Source of the DNA: Serinicoccus chungangensis
GTDB lineage: Bacteria; Actinomycetota; Actinomycetes; Actinomycetales; Dermatophilaceae
Assembly: GCF_001483745.1 (NCBI RefSeq)
Contig: NZ_LQBL01000011.1
Location: 62,001-126,000 of the forward strand
Reading direction: 5' to 3'
DNA length: 64,000 nucleotides
Every line of letters starts with the position of its first letter. The first letter of the stretch is position 1. Below, one piece after another: positions 37,472 to 46,172 of the stretch. The notes under the pieces were generated by a model. It had not been told where the DNA came from, made no database searches, and saw only the letters and a list, made by a program, of their open reading frames with translations. A program made the position numbers and the translations under genes.

Positions 37472-38475
37472 GCACCGCGACCGTCCCGGGCTCCGACGAC
37501 GCGCTGACCGGGCGGGTCCAGACCGGGCTGGACCGGGTCGCGGCGCGCCTGGAGGAGGTCGTCGACCACGACGACCCCTTCATCGCGGAGGCGAACCTGC
37601 ACCTGGCGCGGGCGGGCGGCAAGCGGTTCCGGCCGCTGCTCACCCTGCTGACCAGCGAGGTGGGCCGGGGATGGGACGACCAGGTGGTGGACGCCGCGGT
37701 GGGCGTGGAGCTCACCCACCTCGCCTCGCTCTACCACGACGACGTCATGGACGAGGCGGACCTGCGGCGGGGGGTGCGCAGCGCCAACGCCCGCTACGGC
37801 AACGCGACGGCGATCCTCGTCGGGGACCTGCTCTTCGGCACCGCATCCGCCGTGGTGGCCGGTCTCGGCCCGGAGGCCGTCAAGATCCAGGCGGAGACCT
37901 TCATCCGGTTGTGCGCCGGCCAGATCCGGGACGACCGCCAGGGTGCCACCGCCCCGGGTGCGGGCGGGCACGACGCGGCGGTCGAGGCATACCTCTCCAT
38001 CCTCGCCGACAAGACCGGGTCGCTCATCGCCACGGCCGCGCGCTACGGCGCGATGTTCGGGGGCTGCGACGAGGGCACGGTGCGCACGCTCACGGCCTAC
38101 GGCGAGACCCTGGGCGTCGTCTTCCAGCTGGCCGACGACCTGCTCGACGTCGCCTCCGAGGCCGACGCGTCGGGCAAGACCCCCGGGGCCGACCTGCGCG
38201 AGGGCAAGGCGACGCTGCCCGTGCTCTACGCCCGCGGCAGCTCCGACCCGGCCGACGCCCGCCTGCGCGAGCTGCTCGCCGGCCCGATCGAGGACCCGGT
38301 GGAGCTGGCCGAGGCCCTGGAGCTGCTGCGGGCCCACCCGGCGATGACGCAGGCCCGGGAGCGCACGCTCGCCATGGCGGCGCAGGCGCGCTCGCTCCTG
38401 CAGGACCTGGAGCCTTCGGCGGCGGTGGACGCCCTCCGGGCCCTCGTCGACGGCGTCGCCGACCGCTCCCGCTGA
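37468..38475 (+). CDS. Polyprenyl diphosphate synthase (probable menaquinone side-chain synthase)
   Basis: A 335-residue trans-isoprenyl diphosphate synthase. The first aspartate-rich motif is DDVMDEADLRRG (D91, D92, D95) and the second is LADDLLDVASE (D223, D224, D227), followed by GKTPGADLREGKATLP. RFRPLLTLL near residue 50 contains the conserved KRFRP. Its GTG overlaps the nuoN stop, so it is translated with the NDH-1 operon. Chain length cannot be read from sequence, but the context with menaquinone genes points to a hepta- to nonaprenyl product. Confidence 0.92.
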   Translation: MSTATVPGSDDALTGRVQTGLDRVAARLEEVVDHDDPFIAEANLHLARAGGKRFRPLLTLLTSEVGRGWDDQVVDAAVGVELTHLASLYHDDVMDEADLRRGVRSANARYGNATAILVGDLLFGTASAVVAGLGPEAVKIQAETFIRLCAGQIRDDRQGATAPGAGGHDAAVEAYLSILADKTGSLIATAARYGAMFGGCDEGTVRTLTAYGETLGVVFQLADDLLDVASEADASGKTPGADLREGKATLPVLYARGSSDPADARLRELLAGPIEDPVELAEALELLRAHPAMTQARERTLAMAAQARSLLQDLEPSAAVDALRALVDGVADRSR

Positions 38476-38480
38476 CCCGG

Positions 38481-38523
38481 TCCCGGCACCCCCGCGCCGC
38501 GCCGGGCCGGGCCGGCGCCGGGA
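38481..38523. terminator. Possible terminator between the prenyl synthase and PhoX genes
   Basis: TCCCGGC at 38481-38487 can pair with GCCGGGA at 38517-38523 around a loop of about 29 bases that holds further GC-rich self-pairing. The gap lies between converging genes. The long loop makes this weak. Confidence 0.3.
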
Positions 38524-40521
38524 TCAGCGGGGGCGCTTCCTCCCCGGGAAGACGTGGGCCACGCCGGGCCGCGGGACGCTGTCACCCAGGTAGGGGTAGG
38601 CGCTGGAGCCGCCCTCCCCGGGGTGCTGGACGCTGACGAGCACCGACCTGTCCTTCCAGGAGATGACCGGCCCGCAGCACTCGGCACCGGTGGGCACCGA
38701 CAGGAACTGCTGGACCAGGCCGCGGTCGCGCCCGGTGGTCGGCATGCGGAAGAGGCCGTCGCACGTGCCGATGGTGCCGGGGGCGCCGTCGGTGCTGATC
38801 CACAGGTGGCCGGGCTCGCCGTCGAAGGCGACGTTGTCCGGGCAGCTGATGGGGGTGACCCCTCTCCGGTCGAGGCCGGAGAAGTAGGTGCTGGGGTCGG
38901 CGGGGTCACCGGCGACCAGGACGATCTTCCACCGGAACCGCAGGGCGGCGGCGTCGTCCCCCGCCTCGCGCCACTCGATGACGTGGCCGAACTTGTTGTT
39001 TGCCCGGGGGTTGGCCTCGTCGATCTGGCCCGGTGTGCGGGCGGTGTTGTTGGTCAGCGCGACGTAGACGCGGCCGGTCGTCGGGTCGGGCTGCACGTCC
39101 TCGGGACGGTCCATCTTGGTGGGTCCCACCCGGTCCGCGGCCAGCCGCGTCCAGGTGCAGACCTCCGCCACGCTCATGCCCTCGACCCGCGACTCGCCGT
39201 CGACCACCAGCGGCAGCCACTCGCCGTCCCCGTCGTACTGCCCGTCCTGCAGGCCGTCACCGGTGAACCGCGCGACGTAGAGGTCGCCGTCGGAGAGCAA
39301 CCGCATGTTGTGGCGCTTGTCCCCCTCGCGGTAGCGGCGGCGGGAGACGAACTTGTAGATGTAGTCGAAGCGCTCGTCGTCGCCCATGTAGGCGACGGCT
39401 CGCCCGTCCTCGGCCAGCCGGATGGTGGCCCCCTCGTGCTTGAAGCGGCCGAGCGCCGTGTGCTTGACCGGGGTGGAGCCCGGGTCGTCGGGGTCGACCT
39501 CCACGATCCAGCCGAAGCGGTTGACCTCGTTGGGCTCGGCGAGGACGGAGAAGCGGCGGTCGGCCTGCTCCCAGCCGCGTCCGCCGGACGTGATGCCGTA
39601 GCGGGCCAGCCGGCCCTCGGGGTCCGGCGCACCGGTGGCGTCGAAGTACTGGTTGACGTTCTCCTCACCCGACAGCACCGTCCCCCAGGGGGTGTCCCCG
39701 CCGGCGCAGTTGTTGAGCGTGCCCAGCACGCGGCGCCCACGACGGTCGGTGCTGGTGCGCATCCAGTCCTGCCCGGCGGCGGGCCCGTCGAGCGCGAAGG
39801 CGGTCCACGCGTGGATCCGACGGTTGCGGGTCCCGCGCCGCTGGTAGGTCCACGGGGAGCGGTCGTTGGTGCGGCGCACCTCGACGATGGTCATCCCGTG
39901 GGCGGCCATCTCGATCTCCGCCTGCTCCGCGGTGACCTCGCCGCTCCAGTCCGGGAACATCAGCTCGGGGTTGGTGTACTCGTTGTTGAAGACGATGACC
40001 CCGCGCCGCCGCCTCCACCCGCGGTCGCCGTCCTGGAGCAGGGTGAGGTAGTCCGCGTTGTAGCCGGCCTGCCCCTTCTGCGCCTCCACGCTCTGCCGGT
40101 CGACGTCGAAGCGCGGCGCACCGGGCTCGACCGGGTCGCCCCAGGAGATGACCGGTGCCCAGGTGAAGCCCTCCGGCACGACCAGGTCGTCGACGTCGGC
40201 CGGGGTGGGGGAGATGGAGGGGAACCCGCGGCCCCGGCCCTGCGCCCCCGGCAGGCCCCCTTCCGGCTCCCCGGCCGCGGCCGCCGCGCCCGGGGCAGCG
40301 CTCCACGCCGCTCCGGCGAGCGCAGCGGTCCCTCCCGCGAGCACCGCACGGCGCGCCACGGCGGAGCGCGCCACATCGCCGAAGTAGCTGTTGTCGCTGG
40401 TGTTGGGTACGGGCTGGGAGCAGGCGTCGCCGCAGCGGTAGCGGCAGGTCGCGGGGCTGCGTCCACCGGGGTGGGCGGCGAGGAGCGGCAGCAGGCTGCG
40501 GCGTCCGGTGAGCTGGGTCAT
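38524..40521 (-). CDS. PhoX family phosphatase (DUF839), Tat-exported
   Basis: A 665-residue protein of the PhoX alkaline phosphatase family, calcium/iron-dependent enzymes exported by the Tat pathway. The N-terminus has the family's Cys-rich CRYRCGDAC and NTSDNSYFGD, then a twin-arginine signal (RR at 57-58 in SAVARRAVLAGG) with an alanine-rich hydrophobic stretch. The mature part has VPEGFTWAPVISWGDP, GVIVFNNEYTNPELMF, NNCAGGDTPWGTVLSGEEN, ALGRFKHEGATI and MDRPEDVQPDPTTGRVYVALTNN, all PhoX-typical. The ATG at 40521 has AAGGA five bases upstream. It would release phosphate from organic esters outside the cell. No pho box was recognised. Confidence 0.9.
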   Translation of the reverse strand: MTQLTGRRSLLPLLAAHPGGRSPATCRYRCGDACSQPVPNTSDNSYFGDVARSAVARRAVLAGGTAALAGAAWSAAPGAAAAAGEPEGGLPGAQGRGRGFPSISPTPADVDDLVVPEGFTWAPVISWGDPVEPGAPRFDVDRQSVEAQKGQAGYNADYLTLLQDGDRGWRRRRGVIVFNNEYTNPELMFPDWSGEVTAEQAEIEMAAHGMTIVEVRRTNDRSPWTYQRRGTRNRRIHAWTAFALDGPAAGQDWMRTSTDRRGRRVLGTLNNCAGGDTPWGTVLSGEENVNQYFDATGAPDPEGRLARYGITSGGRGWEQADRRFSVLAEPNEVNRFGWIVEVDPDDPGSTPVKHTALGRFKHEGATIRLAEDGRAVAYMGDDERFDYIYKFVSRRRYREGDKRHNMRLLSDGDLYVARFTGDGLQDGQYDGDGEWLPLVVDGESRVEGMSVAEVCTWTRLAADRVGPTKMDRPEDVQPDPTTGRVYVALTNNTARTPGQIDEANPRANNKFGHVIEWREAGDDAAALRFRWKIVLVAGDPADPSTYFSGLDRRGVTPISCPDNVAFDGEPGHLWISTDGAPGTIGTCDGLFRMPTTGRDRGLVQQFLSVPTGAECCGPVISWKDRSVLVSVQHPGEGGSSAYPYLGDSVPRPGVAHVFPGRKRPR

Positions 40522-40573
40522 GAGGGTCCTTCCGTCCGGGACAGGGCCCGGGCCGTGACCCCGGACGTCTGCG

Positions 40574-40579
40574 AACCTA
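40574..40579 (-). promoter_or_regulatory. Possible -10 box of the PhoX gene
   Basis: TAGGTT on the reverse strand, leaving a leader of about 46 bases with the AAGGA ribosome-binding site. Confidence 0.35.
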
Positions 40580-40662
40580 GGCCTGCTCCCTCCCCCTCCC
40601 GGCGACGGCGAGATGAATGCTCGCGGTCGGGCCGGTGACGTCTGCGCGCCGGCCGCGGCGAC

Positions 40663-40668
40663 TACGCT
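40663..40668 (+). promoter_or_regulatory. Probable -10 box of the DUF1648 gene
   Basis: TACGCT, with transcription expected near 40675 and GGAAGGAG at 40682-40689. Confidence 0.4.
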
Positions 40669-40696
40669 GTACCTCCCCACCGGAAGGAGACCGGAC

Positions 40697-41692
40697 GTGC
40701 GCCGCACCCTGGCCGGGCTGTGGGCGATCCTGCCGCTCGCGGCCCTCCTGCTCGCCCTGGCCGCCGTGCCGCCCCCGGACCGTGTGCCGACCCACTGGTC
40801 GGGGCGGGTCCCCGTCGGCTTCGCGAGCGGGCCGGGCTTCGTCGCGGGGGTCCTGGCGACCGTGGTCGTGTGCACCGTCCTCGCGGCCGTGGCCTCCGTC
40901 GCGCGTCGCCTGGTCCCCCCGAGCTGGGGCCGCTGGGTCCTCACGGCGCTCGCGGCCCTCTCCTGGGGCGCGGTCCTGCTCTACCTCGTGACGGCGTGGC
41001 GCGTGGGCGTCGACGGCCCGGAGGGCGTCCGTGAGGGGTGGCCGCTGCTGGCCGTCCTCGGGGCGCTGGTCGCCGGGGCCGTGGGGTATGCCGTGCACGG
41101 CCGGTGGGTGCCGAGCGCCGCGGAGCTGGCCGACCTGGTCCCGGAGCGCTCCCGGGTGCAGCCGGTGCGCGGACGGGCCGTGCAGCCGGTGCAGCCGTGG
41201 TCCTCGGACGTCTCGTCCCGGACCCTGCGGGTGCTGGCCGTCGGCCTGCTCGTGGTCTTCGCCGCCGTCGCGGGGGTCCTGCTGGCGGCCGACGAGGGCG
41301 TCCTGCTGCTCGCGGTCGTCCTGGTCACCGGGCTCGGCGCGGGTGGCCTGGCGCTGCTGTGGTCGGCCGTCACCGTCGAGGTCGACGAGGACGGGCTCCG
41401 GGTGCGCTCGCGGGTGCTGCGGGTGCCGGTCGCCCGGGTGCGGGCCGACCAGGTCGCCGGCGCGGAGGTCCAGGACCTCGACCCGATGCGGTGGGGCGGG
41501 ATCGGGCTGCGCGCTCTCCCGGACCGCACCGCCTACATCGTCGACGCCGGTGGCCCCGGGCTCGTGGTCTACCTGCGGACCGGGCGCCGGGTCGCGCTGC
41601 AGATCACCGAGGGCGACCAGGCCGCGCGGGCCGGCGCCCGGACGCTGCTGCGGGCCGCCGGTCAGCGGGCCGGGGCGGGCTCGGCCTCCTGA
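40697..41692 (+). CDS. DUF1648 domain membrane protein
   Basis: A 331-residue membrane protein. The first helix is followed by the DUF1648-like segment PDRVPTHWSGRVPVGFASG; further hydrophobic helices lie near residues 50-75, 80-105, 115-135 and 185-235. The C-terminal 95 residues (VTVEVDEDGLRVRSRVLRVPV) look like a small cytoplasmic PH-like beta domain. Members are of unknown function; some are SdpI-related. The GTG at 40697 has GGAAGGAG seven bases upstream. Its last 31 bases overlap the end of the converging MMPL gene. Confidence 0.75.
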   Translation: MRRTLAGLWAILPLAALLLALAAVPPPDRVPTHWSGRVPVGFASGPGFVAGVLATVVVCTVLAAVASVARRLVPPSWGRWVLTALAALSWGAVLLYLVTAWRVGVDGPEGVREGWPLLAVLGALVAGAVGYAVHGRWVPSAAELADLVPERSRVQPVRGRAVQPVQPWSSDVSSRTLRVLAVGLLVVFAAVAGVLLAADEGVLLLAVVLVTGLGAGGLALLWSAVTVEVDEDGLRVRSRVLRVPVARVRADQVAGAEVQDLDPMRWGGIGLRALPDRTAYIVDAGGPGLVVYLRTGRRVALQITEGDQAARAGARTLLRAAGQRAGAGSAS

Positions 41693-44436
41693 CCGGGCGG
41701 GTCGGTCGGCGTACCGCCCGCCGACGCCCCGAGGTGACGCTCCAGGTTCGCGCCCTCGACGTCCACGTCGGGCAGGACCCGGTCGAGCCAGCGCGGCAGC
41801 CACCACGCCCGCTCGCCGAGCAGCGACATCACCGCGGGGGTCAGCGTCATCCGCACGAGGAAGGCGTCGACGAGGACCCCGACGGCCAGACCCAGCCCGA
41901 TCGGCCGCACCATCGTCAGGTGCGCCCACACGAAGCCGGCGAAGACCGAGATCATGATGATCGCCGCGGCGGTGACGACGCGGGCGCTGTGGTTGAAGCC
42001 GGCCACCACCGCGTCCCGGGCCGCCCGCCCGTGCACGTGCTCCTCGCGCATCGCCGACACCAGGAAGACCTGGTAGTCCATGGCGAGGCCGAAGAGGATG
42101 CCGATGAGCAGGATCGGCAGGAACGACAGGATCGGACCGGCCTCGTTGACCCCGAAGAAGCTGGACGCGAAACCCAGCTGGTAGACGCCGACGACCGCGC
42201 CGAAGGCCGCACCGATGCTCAGCAGGAACCCGCCGGTCGCCAGCAGCGGCACGACGACCGACCGGAAGACCAGCAGCAGCAGGATGAGGGACAGCCCGAC
42301 GACGACGACGAGGTAGATCGGCAGCGCGTCGGCCAGCTGCTCCGAGACGTCGATGTTGGCCACGGTCTGCCCGGTCAGCCCGAGGGTCGCACCCTGGTCC
42401 TGCCCGATCTGCTCGACGGCGGGCCCGAGGCGGTCGACGAGAGCCTCGGTGGAGGCGTCGGCCGGTCCGCCCTCGGGCTGCACCCGGAACGCCAGGACGT
42501 CGCGGTCGTCGTTGACGCCGGCCGGCAGCACCTGCTCCACCCCGTCGACGGCGGCCAGCTCCTCGCCCAGGTCGGCCTGGGTCGTGAAGAGCGCCGTGTC
42601 GCCCTCGGCGACCGGCTCGTCCAGCTCGGCCACGACGAGGACCGGGCCGTTGGCCCCGGCGCCGAACTCCTCCCGGACGGTGTCGTAGGTGGTGTAGGCC
42701 GTGGAGCCGGCAGGCTCGGTCCCGCCGTCCGGCAGCCCGAGGCGCAGCTGCGCGGTCGGCCACGCGAGGGCGCCGACGACGAGCAGGACCCCCGCCAGCG
42801 ACAGCCACGGGTGGCGCTGCACGCGGGCGGCCCACCCGCGGCCGAGGTCGTCGGCCTGCTCGGCCGGCGACTCCTCGTGGCGCCCCTGGGCGCTGCCGGG
42901 GCGCGCCCGTCGGGGCAGCACCCGCTCACCCATGAGCGAGAGCATGGCCGGGGTGAGGGTGATGGCGACCAGGACGGCGATGGCGACCGTCGCCGCGGCC
43001 ACGATGCCCATGACGCCGAGGAAGGGGATCCCGGTGAGGGTCAGTGCGACGAGGGCGATGATGACGGTGAGACCGGCGAAGGTCACCGCGTTGCCGGAGG
43101 TGCCCACCGCGAGCGCGATCGAGGGGGCGACCGGCATACCGCGGCGTAGCTGCTCGCGGTGCCGGTTGATGAGGAACAGGGAGTAGTCGATGCCGACCGC
43201 GAGGCCGAGCATCAGCGCCAGCACCGGGGTGATGGACTGCATGTCGATGAACGCCGAGAGGGCGAGGGCACCGGTGAGCCCGACCCCGACGCCGACCAGG
43301 GCCATGAGGATCGGCAGCCCGGCGGCGACGAGGCTGCCCAGCATGACGAGGAGCACGACGGCCGCGACGACCAGGCCGATGACCTCGCCCGGCCCGAGCA
43401 GGCTGGACAGGTCGTCGGTGATCTCCTTGGAGAAGTCGACGGCCACCCCCTCGCTCTCGACGTCGTTGCCGATGCGCTGGATGGCCTCGGTGGTCTCCGG
43501 CGGGATGAAACCCTCGGCGTCGGCGACCGACACCTGGGTGAGCGCGGTGGTGCCGTCCTCGCTCACGACCCGGAAGCCGTCGGTGAGGTCGGCCAGGCGG
43601 GCGGCGGCGGCCAGGTCCTCCTCACCCTGCGCGACCTCGGCCTCGCCGTCCTCCAGCTCGGCGGCGCTGCTCTCCAGCTCCTCCTCGCCCGCGGCGATCT
43701 CCGCCTCCCCGGACTCCAGCTGCTCGCGCTGGGCGTCGATCTCGGCCTGGGCGGCGGCCAGCTGCTCGCGACCGGCGTCCAGCTGCGCCTGCCCCGCCGC
43801 GATCTCGGCACGGGCCTGCTGCTCGGCCTCCGGGGGGACCTGCCCGGCGGCGACACCGGCCTCGAGCTGCTCCAGCTGGGCGTCCAGCTCGGCCTGCGAC
43901 TCCTCGAGGGCGGCGGCCTGCGCGTCGAGCTCGTCCTGGCCCTCCTCGAGCTGGGCGCGCCCGTCCGTCAGCTCCTGCCGGGCCTGCTCCAGGTCGGCGC
44001 GTCCCTGCTCCAGCTGGTCGCGTCCGTCCGCGAGCTGCTCGCGGGCGTCGGCGAGCTCGGCCCGACCGTCATCGAGGTCGCCCTGGGTGGCGTCGAGCTG
44101 GTCCTGGGCCTCGAAGGGGTCGACCGCCGTGACGCCGTCCAGCTCCTCCCACTCCTGCACCGCGTCGGCGACGGCCGATCGCTGGGCGTCGGTGAAGCCG
44201 TCGTCGCTGCGGAAGACGACGGTGCCCGTCGTGCCCGCGGCGTCCGGGATCTCCTCCTGGAGCGTCTCCAGGACCGCCTCGAACCGGCTGCCCGGGATGG
44301 AGAACTCGTTGGACAGCGGCTTGGCCATGGTGAGCATGCCGGTGACGGTGAGGCCGAGCACGGCGGCCCAGATGGCGACGACGCCCAGGCGGTGCTGGGC
44401 GCACCAGCGCCCCAGTCGGTGCAGCAGGGTGGCCAC
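41662..44436 (-). CDS. MMPL/RND family transporter with long periplasm-side coiled coil
   Basis: A 924-residue MMPL-type exporter. There is one N-terminal helix, then a large external loop, six helices (about residues 330-530), a second external domain and six more helices (about 680-880). Family motifs include GLAVGIDYSLFLINRHREQLRRG and the matching ILFGLAMDYQVFLVSAMREEH. The first loop carries about 170 residues (about 108-277) of heptads with leucine and glycine (DGRAELADAREQLADGRD style), predicted to form a coiled-coil hairpin. The GTG at 44436 has AAGGA five bases upstream, 18 bases after the TetR stop. Cargo may be a lipid or drug; regulation is probably by the adjacent TetR protein. 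Confidence 0.9.
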   Translation of the reverse strand: MATLLHRLGRWCAQHRLGVVAIWAAVLGLTVTGMLTMAKPLSNEFSIPGSRFEAVLETLQEEIPDAAGTTGTVVFRSDDGFTDAQRSAVADAVQEWEELDGVTAVDPFEAQDQLDATQGDLDDGRAELADAREQLADGRDQLEQGRADLEQARQELTDGRAQLEEGQDELDAQAAALEESQAELDAQLEQLEAGVAAGQVPPEAEQQARAEIAAGQAQLDAGREQLAAAQAEIDAQREQLESGEAEIAAGEEELESSAAELEDGEAEVAQGEEDLAAAARLADLTDGFRVVSEDGTTALTQVSVADAEGFIPPETTEAIQRIGNDVESEGVAVDFSKEITDDLSSLLGPGEVIGLVVAAVVLLVMLGSLVAAGLPILMALVGVGVGLTGALALSAFIDMQSITPVLALMLGLAVGIDYSLFLINRHREQLRRGMPVAPSIALAVGTSGNAVTFAGLTVIIALVALTLTGIPFLGVMGIVAAATVAIAVLVAITLTPAMLSLMGERVLPRRARPGSAQGRHEESPAEQADDLGRGWAARVQRHPWLSLAGVLLVVGALAWPTAQLRLGLPDGGTEPAGSTAYTTYDTVREEFGAGANGPVLVVAELDEPVAEGDTALFTTQADLGEELAAVDGVEQVLPAGVNDDRDVLAFRVQPEGGPADASTEALVDRLGPAVEQIGQDQGATLGLTGQTVANIDVSEQLADALPIYLVVVVGLSLILLLLVFRSVVVPLLATGGFLLSIGAAFGAVVGVYQLGFASSFFGVNEAGPILSFLPILLIGILFGLAMDYQVFLVSAMREEHVHGRAARDAVVAGFNHSARVVTAAAIIMISVFAGFVWAHLTMVRPIGLGLAVGVLVDAFLVRMTLTPAVMSLLGERAWWLPRWLDRVLPDVDVEGANLERHLGASAGGTPTDPPGQEAEPAPAR

Positions 44437-44454
44437 GGTGGTCCTTTCGGTGGG

Positions 44455-45135
44455 TCAGGCGGAGGGGGAGCGCCAGCCGTCGGCCAGCAGACCGAGGGCG
44501 CGGTCCAGGTGGTCGTGGAAGCGCGTGATGTCGGCGGGGGAGAGCGGCTCGGGGCGGTCGGTATCGAGGTCCTTGAGCCACGCCTCCTCGGTGGCCTGGA
44601 AGCAGCTCATGACGGCCGAGGCCAGGGTGGCCACGAAGAGCGGGTCGGCCTCGGGCAGCGCCTCGTGGAGCCGCTCCCGCAGCCACGCGGCCATGTCGGC
44701 CCAGACCGTGCGCTCCAGGAGGACCGTGGCGTCGGTGTCCGCGCCGTGGCGGTTGAGGGCGACGAACCAGCCGAGCAGGTCCTCGGGGATGCCGTGGGTG
44801 CGGGTCAGCCCGCGCAGCGCGGTGACGGGGTCGTCACCGATGACCTCGGGGTCCAGCCGGGCGATCATCGCGGCCGCGTGGTCGGCGAAGACGGCGCTGA
44901 GGACCGCGGGGATGCTGCCGAAGTAGTTGAAGAAGGTGCGGCGGGACACCCCGGCCCGCTCGGCGACCTGGTCCACCGTGACCTCCGCGGCGGGCAGCTC
45001 GGCGACCAGCTCGCGCAGGGCGCCCTCGATCGCCTCGCGGGTGCGCACCTTGTTGAGCTCGCGGCGTCCCGGTGCGGCCGGGTCGGGCCCGCGGCCCCCG
45101 ACGGAGTCCGGTCGCGCAGTCACACCGTCGAGCAT
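44455..45135 (-). CDS. TetR family transcriptional regulator
   Basis: A 226-residue regulator. The N-terminal helix-turn-helix is VTVDQVAERAGVSRRTFFNYFGSIPAVL (about residues 52-79), a clear TetR DNA-binding domain; the C-terminal helical domain would bind a ligand. It is followed 18 bases later by the MMPL exporter gene, so it very likely represses that exporter and itself. A 32-base imperfect palindrome (45144-45175) lies just upstream of its start. The ATG at 45135 was chosen; a GTG at 45123 is an alternative. Confidence 0.9.
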   Translation of the reverse strand: MLDGVTARPDSVGGRGPDPAAPGRRELNKVRTREAIEGALRELVAELPAAEVTVDQVAERAGVSRRTFFNYFGSIPAVLSAVFADHAAAMIARLDPEVIGDDPVTALRGLTRTHGIPEDLLGWFVALNRHGADTDATVLLERTVWADMAAWLRERLHEALPEADPLFVATLASAVMSCFQATEEAWLKDLDTDRPEPLSPADITRFHDHLDRALGLLADGWRSPSA

Positions 45136-45143
45136 ACGAAAAT

Positions 45144-45175
45144 CTGCACGGTGTGCAAAATTGCATCGCGTGCAG
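45144..45175. promoter_or_regulatory. Probable TetR operator, 32-bp imperfect palindrome
   Basis: The two 15-base arms begin CTGCACG and end TGCAA, matching at 12 of 15 positions around a two-base centre. Each half itself contains TGCA repeated. The site is AT-richer than its surroundings, begins nine bases before the TetR start, and covers the only space available for the TetR-MMPL promoter. Confidence 0.7.
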
Positions 45176-45188
45176 CGGGCGGTCGAGC

Positions 45189-46160
45189 TCAGCAGGAGGC
45201 GGGGTCGGCCAGGTCGGGGCGCTCCTCGCGGGCGTCCCGGGCCCGGGCGCGCCGCTGCGCCCGGGTGCGGCGCACCTGGCGCACCATGTCGACGGACAGG
45301 ACGACCAGCGCGACCCAGACCAGGGCGAAGCCGACCCAGCGGGAGGCGGGCACGTGCTCGCCGAGGAGCAGGACGCCGGTGAGCAGCTGCAGGAAGGGGG
45401 TGAGGAACTGCAGCAGGCCGACCGTGGACAGCGGCACCCGGCTCGCCGCGGCGGCGAAGAGCAGCAGCGGCACGGCGGTGGCCAGGCCGGTCGACATGAG
45501 CAGGACGGTGTGCAGCCCGCCGTGCCCGCCCCACGTGGTCTGCCCGGACTGGTCGAGCCACCACAGGATGAGCAGCGCCAGCGGCAGCACCGTCGCCGTC
45601 TCGCCGACGAGCGAGCGCAGCGGGCTCAGCGACACCCCCAGGCGGTTCTTCAGCAGGCTGTAGCTCGCGAACGAGCAGGCCAGGGCGAGGCTGATCCAGG
45701 GGGGTGAGCCGTAGTCCACCGAGAGGTACACCGCCGCCACGGCGCCGATGCCCACCGCTGTCCACTGCAGCCCCCGCAGGCGCTCGCGCAGGATGAGCAC
45801 GCCCAGGGCCACGGTCACCAGGGGGTTGAGGAAGTAGCCGAGCGCCGCCTCGGTGACGTGGCCGGTGAGCACGGCGTAGGTGTAGATGCCCCAGTTGGTC
45901 GTGATGAGCAGCCCCGCCATCACGACCCCGCCCAGCCGCCGGGGGGTGCGGGCCAGCTGCACCATCCAGCGCAGGTCGCGGGTGAGGAGCAGGACGGCGA
46001 GGCACAGCACCAGCGTCCACACGATGCGGTGCGCGACGATCTCCCACGGCCCGGCCGGCCGGAGGGCGGCGAAGTAGAGCGGGAAGACGCCCCACAGGAG
46101 GTAGGCGAGGAAGCCGTAGGCCGTGCCGTGCTGCCGACGGCGCTCGGCCTCGTCCGTCAC
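45189..46160 (-). CDS. rarD: EamA family transporter RarD
   Basis: A 323-residue membrane protein with ten helices of the drug/metabolite transporter superfamily. The start GTAYGFLAYLLWGVFPLYF and LITTNWGIYTYAVLTGHVTEAALGYFLNPL are diagnostic of RarD, known for chloramphenicol sensitivity phenotypes; its true substrate is unknown. The C-terminus is an Arg-rich cytoplasmic tail. The GTG at 46160 lies six bases after TAGGAT, which is inside the 3' end of the KorB gene, so the gene is probably transcribed separately. Confidence 0.9.
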   Translation of the reverse strand: MTDEAERRRQHGTAYGFLAYLLWGVFPLYFAALRPAGPWEIVAHRIVWTLVLCLAVLLLTRDLRWMVQLARTPRRLGGVVMAGLLITTNWGIYTYAVLTGHVTEAALGYFLNPLVTVALGVLILRERLRGLQWTAVGIGAVAAVYLSVDYGSPPWISLALACSFASYSLLKNRLGVSLSPLRSLVGETATVLPLALLILWWLDQSGQTTWGGHGGLHTVLLMSTGLATAVPLLLFAAAASRVPLSTVGLLQFLTPFLQLLTGVLLLGEHVPASRWVGFALVWVALVVLSVDMVRQVRRTRAQRRARARDAREERPDLADPASC

Positions 46161-46166
46161 CGCCGC

Positions 46167-46172
46167 ATCCTA
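46167..46172 (-). promoter_or_regulatory. Probable -10 box of rarD
   Basis: TAGGAT on the reverse strand, six bases before the GTG. It overlaps the TAG stop of korB. Confidence 0.5.

Noticed and set aside
40522-40696. A pho box in front of the PhoX gene
   Set aside because: I looked for direct repeats of GTTCACC-like words and found none convincing.
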